Shown piece after piece: positions 58,234 to 64,000 of a stretch of 64,000 nt of DNA. The DNA comes from Stentor roeselii (lineage: Eukaryota; Ciliophora; Heterotrichea; Heterotrichida; Stentoridae), in assembly GCA_006503475.1 (NCBI GenBank), contig RSEH01000143.1, positions 1-64,000 on the forward strand, in the 5' to 3' direction. The translations under genes were made by a program, and so were the position numbers. The first letter of the stretch is position 1. Each line of letters begins with the position of its first letter. Below the pieces are notes generated by a model that ran no database searches, had not been told where the DNA came from, and worked only from the letters and a program-made list of their open reading frames with translations.

Positions 58234-60222
58234 ATGAGCAGTTCCTCAAGTGACAGCATGGGAGACTTCGACATGGACATGGGGGACACAGGAGAAGGAG
58301 TAGAAATAAAAGTAGCATCATCAATCCAACAAAGTTTATTCAAAACTCAAGCAATAATCGAAGAAGAATCCGACCCAGAGATGGGAATAGAAGAAGAAAA
58401 CATGGACGACTGGGAAGACGATTCAAAAGCTCCTTCAATATACAAAAAATCATCTTCGATCCACTCATCAAAACCTGCCCCAGTCCCAAAGTACTTCAGC
58501 TTATTCGACGAGAAGCCAAAACCAAAGCGTCGTCTTTGCGACGTCAAAGAAAGATTTTACAAACACCAAGAAAAAATCAAAGAAAAAGTCGAAAAACTCT
58601 CAAAAGAAGTCCAAGAACGAGAAGTCGAAGAATGCACTTTCAAACCAACGACTCTCAACAAAAATCAAACAAAAGGCGTGCAAGAGTTTTTGAAACAGGT
58701 CCAGAAATACGAAGACTGTAAAAAAGACAAGTTAAATCAAAAAATCGCTGAAAAAGAAGCAATGATTAAAACGATGAAAAAGACTTCAAAACCTAATCTT
58801 TGCAGCAAGTCGTTAAAAATTGCAGCGAAAGTTGAAAGGAATGGAATTGAAAAACTTGCTAAGGCGAAAACTCAGCAAAAACCACCTCCGGACCCTCATC
58901 CTTATAAACCGACAGTGAATCAACGTTCGAAAGACTTGTTTCGTGGTCAGCGGGTGGAACAGTTGCTTTATGAAGATGCACTGAGGCGGTCTTCACGTTC
59001 TTTAACTTCGACTCCTGTGATGCAGGAAAAGTTTATTTCTGCTCGTTCTGAACAGGTTCTTTTGGATAAGTTTAAGAAAGACTTTGAGGATCATTTTGCT
59101 TATCTTGATACGAGTGAAAGTTCGGCGATTAATTACACGAAATTCACCACTCTTCTGGCGAATATGAACTTTATTTCTAGGTCTTCTGTGAAAATTCATA
59201 AACAAAAACTACTTGCTATTGAACTTTGGAATTTGGTTGGAGGGGATGAGTCAGGATCAGTGAATTTTTTTAATTTGCAAAGCGTCTTGACCTGCGTAAT
59301 GAACTTCAAAGACCCAACAATTCCAGCTCATTCCAGTCAAATCGGTCTAGGTCAGATGATCGACGAGGTATTTTGCGTGAGACCAGAAGAAATAATAAAA
59401 ATTCACCAAAAGTTCTCTCTTTTATTCGAAGAACGAACTCAATCACGAAAGGCATCAATTCCGGAAGAAAGCGTGATAGAGACTCGAAAAAAATCCGACA
59501 CTCAACACGAGGATCGTCTAATCTTCGAAAAAACAAGACTTCAAGAAAAATGGGACCAAATCCGACAACAGAAGATTTTTGATGAAATAAACGAATGCAC
59601 TTTTCAACCCCAGATAAAAAGAGGGCCAAGAACAATAGCGAGCAGTTCTGATCTAAACGAATCAAACATTAGCTCCTACAGTTTTTTCTCAGAAGCGAAA
59701 TCGACAGGCCAGCGGCGAAATGACGTCCTTTTCGAGTATTCCAAACTTTTTAACCAGCAGAGGCTAAACACTTCAAAACTGATTTTAGACCATGAGTCTC
59801 AAAATGAGGTAAAATCCTGCACTTTTAAACCGACTATTAAAAAAACTCCGAAATTTGAAGAAGTTCCTGAGGCTAAAGGCGTGAAAGACATGATTTCTCG
59901 ACTTAGAAATTCAAGAAAAAATGAGAAAATCGTTCAGGAAAAGCCGTTTTTATTTGGCTTGGAGAAGAAAAAACAGAGGATTAAGATTGACTTGAACTCG
60001 TCTTGTTCTTCTGTAGAGTCTCTTAAGAGTGAAGTGAATAAATCGTTCACCTCGGATGTTGATGAGGTCAGTGTAAGGGTCGACTTGCCTGGCGGGAAGA
60101 AATCTTGGCTTAGGTTCAACTCGGGCGACGACAAGTCGAAAGTCGTTTCGACCTTTTTGAGGACTCAGAGCTTTAATGGCAGTCCTCAGGTTAAAAAGCA
60201 GTTAAAGAAGATATTTTCATAG
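58234..60222 (+). CDS. Protein with CTFxP repeats and EF-hand-like region
   Basis: This encodes 662 residues. The N-terminus is acidic (1-65). Short repeats of the type CTF[KQ]P occur near residues 135, 455 and 528, each at the start of a basic, helical segment; a related PYKPT lies near 223. Repeats like these occur in many protist proteins of undefined role. About 275-360 look like a degenerate EF-hand pair, with loop-like segments DTSESSAINYTKF and GGDESGSVNFFNL that lack some calcium ligands. Long charged helices link these parts. A cytoskeletal or ciliary role is plausible but not shown. Its TAG is immediately followed by the stop codon of the convergent gene. Confidence 0.85.
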   Translation: MSSSSSDSMGDFDMDMGDTGEGVEIKVASSIQQSLFKTQAIIEEESDPEMGIEEENMDDWEDDSKAPSIYKKSSSIHSSKPAPVPKYFSLFDEKPKPKRRLCDVKERFYKHQEKIKEKVEKLSKEVQEREVEECTFKPTTLNKNQTKGVQEFLKQVQKYEDCKKDKLNQKIAEKEAMIKTMKKTSKPNLCSKSLKIAAKVERNGIEKLAKAKTQQKPPPDPHPYKPTVNQRSKDLFRGQRVEQLLYEDALRRSSRSLTSTPVMQEKFISARSEQVLLDKFKKDFEDHFAYLDTSESSAINYTKFTTLLANMNFISRSSVKIHKQKLLAIELWNLVGGDESGSVNFFNLQSVLTCVMNFKDPTIPAHSSQIGLGQMIDEVFCVRPEEIIKIHQKFSLLFEERTQSRKASIPEESVIETRKKSDTQHEDRLIFEKTRLQEKWDQIRQQKIFDEINECTFQPQIKRGPRTIASSSDLNESNISSYSFFSEAKSTGQRRNDVLFEYSKLFNQQRLNTSKLILDHESQNEVKSCTFKPTIKKTPKFEEVPEAKGVKDMISRLRNSRKNEKIVQEKPFLFGLEKKKQRIKIDLNSSCSSVESLKSEVNKSFTSDVDEVSVRVDLPGGKKSWLRFNSGDDKSKVVSTFLRTQSFNGSPQVKKQLKKIFS

Positions 60223-61428
60223 TTAATCATTTGACTTGTATTGACTGTTCTTAAAAGTGTCGCCTAAGAGGTGCTCTCGGTTGAATGCGTTGTTGGCTAA
60301 CTCGCTTCTATCTACTTTTCTTGCGTTTGTTGCTCGGATTTCGTCGCTTTTCTTTATTTTTTGCTGGGTTTGAAGAGCTTTTTCACCTCCACAGCCCCAG
60401 ATTTCGATGAGGATTATTGTTATGGGTACTTCGTGTCCTGATGTTTCTACGAGTTTACCGTTCTCATAAGTTCCACACGAGTCACTCACATACGATCCTC
60501 TATCAAGGTCAAAATCAAGCCAAATCCTAGCATCTTCTTTACCCCCTCCAAATCCAAGTCCCTTGGGAAACTTAGCCGATTTACTAATTTTCGAGTTCAA
60601 ATAAACATACTTCCCCTGCATATTTCCATATTCCGGTTTAAAAGTTTTAAACCCTCCAACCAAACTAAACAAAAAAGTATCCATAGACCCTGAAATCGAA
60701 GCATTATCCCGAATATCTTCTCCAATATGAGCTCCAATAATCCTTTCATTATCCAATTTGATAACAAGAATCATGCTTCCCATGTATCCAGAAATGGCCT
60801 GAGCCATTTTCGTAAAGCTGAAGCCGTCCTGGTCCGATAGAAACAACGGGTGCAATTCTGAAGCCGACGACTGCAGGTTAAACGTCGAGTAAAACAAAAG
60901 GTCAAGCACCTGGTGAATCGACCGGCCTGCAAAGGGCACCAAAGGCGGACCCCCTAGTTCCAGGTTCAGCACTCGGGACTTGACGAAGCGGGAAAAGGAA
61001 GAACCGAGTAATGGAAAGTGATGCTCGAAGTAATCACTTATTCGCTTCGCGTCGCAGGATGGAAGGTTGATGAAGGGCAATAAGGAGGATGGACCTGATA
61101 CCATTGAAAGAAGGTGGATTGGAAGTGAGGAGGAAAGGTCTGATTCTTTTAAAATTTCGATTAGGATCAGTAAGGATGATGTGTTTAGAACGTCTAGGTT
61201 CATACTTTTGCCGTAGATTATTAACTCTAAAGCACCTATGAATCCGGAGAAGTCTTTACGATTTTTCATGTGGCTTTTCAGGTAATTTTTTACTTTTTCG
61301 TCGAAATCTGGGATTGATGATAGTGCGAACAAGGGGGATTCGAGGATTTGAAAGGTTTGTTTTAGGGTTTCTAGTTCTGAGGGCTTAAAGAATGATTTGG
61401 ATACATTGGAACTACTTTGACCTCCCAT
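60223..61428 (-). CDS. N-myristoylated TLDc-domain protein, MEAK7-like
   Basis: This encodes 401 residues. It begins MGGQSSS, a typical N-myristoylation site. Residues about 20-170 are helical. Residues about 180-350 form a TLDc domain: a start with LLFYSTF and LHPLFLSDQDGFSF, then GSMILVIKL, IIGAHIGEDI, FLFSL and FKTFKP, and the glycine-rich LGFGGGKEDARIWLDFDLDRGS segment core GFGGG...IWLDFDLD. The last 50 residues are basic. A myristoylated N-terminus, helical middle and TLDc domain is the layout of MEAK7 (TLDC1), a lysosomal protein linked to mTOR and V-ATPase; the assignment rests on architecture. It is convergent with the preceding gene with no gap between the stop codons. Confidence 0.88.
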   Translation of the reverse strand: MGGQSSSNVSKSFFKPSELETLKQTFQILESPLFALSSIPDFDEKVKNYLKSHMKNRKDFSGFIGALELIIYGKSMNLDVLNTSSLLILIEILKESDLSSSLPIHLLSMVSGPSSLLPFINLPSCDAKRISDYFEHHFPLLGSSFSRFVKSRVLNLELGGPPLVPFAGRSIHQVLDLLFYSTFNLQSSASELHPLFLSDQDGFSFTKMAQAISGYMGSMILVIKLDNERIIGAHIGEDIRDNASISGSMDTFLFSLVGGFKTFKPEYGNMQGKYVYLNSKISKSAKFPKGLGFGGGKEDARIWLDFDLDRGSYVSDSCGTYENGKLVETSGHEVPITIILIEIWGCGGEKALQTQQKIKKSDEIRATNARKVDRSELANNAFNREHLLGDTFKNSQYKSND

Positions 61429-61553
61429 GTTTACAACTTTGTGATGAGATTACACAGATGGGTTAATGAATTTGATGTTTTGGGTTTAATGATTGATGAG
61501 GTTTGTGAGACTTTAAAAAGATTCAATTTTAGTTTATGTTAAGTAGTGAAGAG

Positions 61554-61751
61554 CTAAAATATTAATTTGACCTCAGTGATTTCGAAGAGTAATCGGGACT
61601 CAACATCTAAAAGCTCGAAATTCCCAAAATTCAACCCTTTATTCAACCTGAGAAATTTTACGCCATCCACAGTCAAATCCCTAAAAAACTTATTAACTTC
61701 AGATTTAAAAAGCTCGTTTGACTGATCATGAGTCACACAAGTAAAAATCAT
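61554..61751 (-). CDS. Small hypothetical protein
   Basis: This encodes 65 residues from the ATG at 61751; an in-frame GTG directly before it is unlikely to be used. The sequence has balanced charge and alternating hydrophobic residues (VNKFFRDLTVDGVKFLRL, ESRLLFEITEVKL) that look like a small alpha/beta protein rather than random AT-rich translation. I do not recognise it. It sits 125 bp from the TLDc start and 94 bp from the CDPK stop, on the same strand. It might instead be a fragment of a longer spliced gene, though I find no 15-nt intron that would extend it. Confidence 0.5.
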   Translation of the reverse strand: MIFTCVTHDQSNELFKSEVNKFFRDLTVDGVKFLRLNKGLNFGNFELLDVESRLLFEITEVKLIF

Positions 61752-61845
61752 CACAAAAACAAATTATAAATCAGTAAATCAATTTTTCATAAATTTTCAA
61801 AGTGAGCTGAGAAAATCATCATAAAATTATTCCATTTATATCCGA

Positions 61846-63300
61846 CTAAATTTTAGTCAATATCATATTTTCAAACTCATCAAAGTCAATGACTCCATTC
61901 ATATTCTGATCAACTTCCCTGACCAGTTGATTCCAAACTTCATCTTCACAAAGGTTTCCTCCAGCCAGTACCTTTTTAAGTTCAGCAGCTGAGATACTTC
62001 CACTTTGGTCCTTATCAAACAAATCAAAAGCCCTTTTCAAATTCTGCTTATTATTGAGAGCTTTTCCATCAAGTGAGGCTTTCAAAAACTCAGAAAAATC
62101 AACAAATCCATTATTATCCGAATCAATCTCCGCGAAAATCTTGACGACTTCTTCATTTGCAGCATCAGGTCCCATTTCTCGACTGAAATAAACGACGAGT
62201 TCATCTTTGCTGATTTTTCCATCTCCATTGATATCCATTTCTTTGAACACCCTACTCAAGTCTTTGGTTTCAGCGACTGACAAGCATTGAGTAGCGATGA
62301 AAGTATTGACAGCTTCTCTTAATTTCGAGCTTTTATGAAATTGCATTAAATTTGTTATTGTGTGATGAACGACTTCTTTTTGAAGAGATTTTTCTTTGAT
62401 TCGGTTGTTGAACCATTTGTGTTTTAAAGCTTCTGATGCTGAAAGTCTGTTTGTTGCAGGAGTGAGAAGTTTTTTGACGATGTCTTGAGCGTCTGAAGAG
62501 ATTTCTTGCCATACATCGTTTGAGAAGTTCGGAGTTAATTTCTTGATTTTTTCAAGAATTTCCTCGTCGTTATGTCCGTCGAAGGGGGGGTACCCTGCGA
62601 GTAAAATAAACAAAATAACCCCTGAGGACCACAGGTCACATTTTTCATTGTAACTTCCTTTAATCACTTCAGGAGCGATGTAATAAGCAGTGCCAATCGG
62701 CCCTTTAATGAAATTTCCTGGATGGACTTTAACAGCAGCTCCGAAGTCGATAAGTTTAATATCCATGACGTCACCTTTTTCCTCAAGTAAGATATTTTCA
62801 GGTTTTAAGTCACGATGCACGATTTTCTTGCTGTGCATGTAAGCCACTGCAGAGATCAACTGATAAATAATCGTCGCTGCAACACTTTCACTGAAAGACT
62901 GTTTATTTAAAATCTCATCGAAAAGCTCTCCGCCATTGCAAAGTTCCATCACAATGTAAAAACGTTTCGCATCTTCAAAGAACTCGTAAAGTCTGATAAT
63001 GTTAGGATGATCTAAAACTTTAAGCAACTGGATTTCTTCCATTAGTTTTTCTATTGTTAAGTTAGAAACTGCCAGGTCTTTTCGAAAGATTTTCACTGCT
63101 CGGATCTCGTTGGTTTCTTTGTGAATCACTTTTCGAACCTCTCCGAAAGAGCCACTTCCGAGAACTTTCCCGATTTTATAAACTTCTTGGAAAGATCGAG
63201 GGTTGGCTTGGACAAAGTGACTTGGTTCGATGATTAAATTTTGAGTATTTAAAACTTTTGGCTTTTTTGGTTTTATTAGTTTTGCAGTGCCACAGCCCAT
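61846..63300 (-). CDS. Calcium-dependent protein kinase (CDPK)
   Basis: This encodes 484 residues. MGCGTAK at the start suggests myristoylation plus palmitoylation of Cys3. The kinase domain spans 41-297: GSGSFGEV Gly loop, catalytic Lys70, HRDLKPEN from 162, DFG at 185-187, TAYYIAPE. Residues 300-340 form the autoinhibitory junction. Four EF-hand loops follow at 356-367, 393-404, 429-440 and 464-475, all with acidic residues at positions 1 and 12 and Gly at 6. All catalytic and calcium-binding residues are present, so it should be an active calcium-regulated Ser/Thr kinase at membranes. CDPKs are typical of ciliates, apicomplexans and plants. Start and length fit the family. Confidence 0.97.
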   Translation of the reverse strand: MGCGTAKLIKPKKPKVLNTQNLIIEPSHFVQANPRSFQEVYKIGKVLGSGSFGEVRKVIHKETNEIRAVKIFRKDLAVSNLTIEKLMEEIQLLKVLDHPNIIRLYEFFEDAKRFYIVMELCNGGELFDEILNKQSFSESVAATIIYQLISAVAYMHSKKIVHRDLKPENILLEEKGDVMDIKLIDFGAAVKVHPGNFIKGPIGTAYYIAPEVIKGSYNEKCDLWSSGVILFILLAGYPPFDGHNDEEILEKIKKLTPNFSNDVWQEISSDAQDIVKKLLTPATNRLSASEALKHKWFNNRIKEKSLQKEVVHHTITNLMQFHKSSKLREAVNTFIATQCLSVAETKDLSRVFKEMDINGDGKISKDELVVYFSREMGPDAANEEVVKIFAEIDSDNNGFVDFSEFLKASLDGKALNNKQNLKRAFDLFDKDQSGSISAAELKKVLAGGNLCEDEVWNQLVREVDQNMNGVIDFDEFENMILTKI

Positions 63301-63456
63301 GTATTATAAACGAACATTTAAATGAAGATTTAAATTAACATTAATTTATTGAAGTAAAAGATTTGTATTTAGGGATTTTAGTATAAGGGTGAATTAGCTA
63401 CAAGTTTATTATTAATGTTTTAAAATTCAGTCCTGAGCTGATTCATTCACAGTGAC

Positions 63457-64000
63457 CTAAGTATTTATTACCATGACTTCTAGAACTTCTTGCTCGTTAA
63501 AGTTGTAGACTTTAGATATCTCTTGGAAAAGAGTTGAAATCACGTCTTCATGGACTTTAAAGCTCATCATGATGTTCCCAAAGCTAACCATCTGGCAAAA
63601 AACAAGACTTTTCAAGTGTTCACTGTTCAAGTCATCTTTTCTCTGATTTTTAATCTCATCTGCAATTGCACTTCGAACAACTTTTTCCCAAAATTCCGAT
63701 TTTTCCCAGAGAGTATGACTTAAAATCGCGTTTTGAAGGTAGTTTTTTCCAGATTCCGCCAGTTGATAGAAGGTCTGCGATAAAATAATGCAGTTTTTAG
63801 CGATGGTGATATCCTGGCACCGTTCACATTCATTTAAAACAGCGACCATAAGTTCAGAAACAAGAGAAAATCCTTTATTTTCAAGTTTAAAAATACCTTG
63901 AGTCCTTTTTTGATTCATAGTCCAAGACCAGGCCTTTCTTCCCAGATGTTCTTTGATGATTGCGTTGAATTGAAGGTACTCTTGAGGGTTTAGGTCGTTT
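63457..64000 (-). CDS. SBF2/KIAA0513-like domain protein (5' end outside window)
   Basis: The frame is open from the right edge to a TAG at 63457, giving the last 180 residues of a larger protein; the internal Met at 63918 is not the start because coding-like sequence continues upstream. The visible part matches the helical SBF2-type domain shared by KIAA0513 and MTMR13: a W-x-x-x-N-x-x-R motif (WTMNQKRTQG), GFSLVSELMVAVLNECERC, D-x-x-x-AK then ILSQTFY, YLQNAILSH-x-LW-x-x-x-x-FW and a following acidic helix. The domain is poorly understood. In KIAA0513 and relatives it has been linked to trafficking and signalling complexes. The assignment is from pattern memory. Confidence 0.7.
   Translation of the reverse strand, partial: NDLNPQEYLQFNAIIKEHLGRKAWSWTMNQKRTQGIFKLENKGFSLVSELMVAVLNECERCQDITIAKNCIILSQTFYQLAESGKNYLQNAILSHTLWEKSEFWEKVVRSAIADEIKNQRKDDLNSEHLKSLVFCQMVSFGNIMMSFKVHEDVISTLFQEISKVYNFNEQEVLEVMVINT

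Noticed and set aside
1-64000. CRISPR arrays, bacterial operons, transposons or virus-like elements
   Set aside because: No regularly spaced repeats, transposase, reverse transcriptase, integrase or capsid-like frames are visible; the gene content is eukaryotic.

Overview
The window is macronuclear-type DNA from a ciliate, most likely a heterotrich close to Stentor. Three things support this. The genes are large, almost intronless and tightly packed in AT-rich DNA. Conserved genes read cleanly in the standard code with TAA, TAG and occasionally TGA as stops. The five introns I could find are all exactly 15 nt long, GT...AG, with an A at position 10. Introns of 15-16 nt are a known hallmark of heterotrichs, and a standard code points to Stentor rather than Blepharisma (UGA = Trp).

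Layout. From 1 to 18.4 kb lie three paralogues of a roughly 1,010-residue C2HC zinc-finger plus propeller-like protein (one cut by the left edge). They surround a 2,058-residue secreted, probably GPI-anchored surface protein, and are separated by unusually long AT-rich spacers. From 18.4 to 29.7 kb there is a decayed gene remnant, a kelch protein, a phenylalanine-hydroxylase-like enzyme, a CLEC16A homologue with two tiny 5' introns, TRAPPC2, an unknown protein, a myristoylated WD40 protein and a possible pseudokinase. From 29.8 to 47.4 kb lies a tandem array of nine intact genes and one pseudogene of a family I do not recognise. Its proteins combine one or two copies of an alpha/beta module resembling the tail of OTU peptidases, without the catalytic residues, with AN1-like and MYND-like zinc-binding clusters. 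This array is the best candidate in the window for an undescribed system. From 47.4 to 64 kb is dense housekeeping and signalling sequence: a coiled-coil protein, a basic protein, the NMD helicase UPF1, an RRM-like protein, a ubiquitin-like/ankyrin/PH/kinase protein, an LRR protein, a repeat protein with EF-hand-like loops, a MEAK7-like TLDc protein, a small hypothetical, a CDPK, and the end of an SBF2/KIAA0513-like protein.

Connections. Four proteins begin with N-myristoylation-type sequences and two array members may end in CaaX boxes, so lipid anchoring recurs here. Every 15-nt intron is a multiple of three and carries an in-frame stop, so retained introns would be visible to the UPF1 pathway encoded in the same window. 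Gene packing is extreme on the right: one convergent pair has abutting stop codons and one same-strand pair overlaps by 8 nt.

All assignments come from reading the sequence by eye. No similarity search was run. Further 15-nt introns that keep the frame open cannot be excluded inside the long ORFs.
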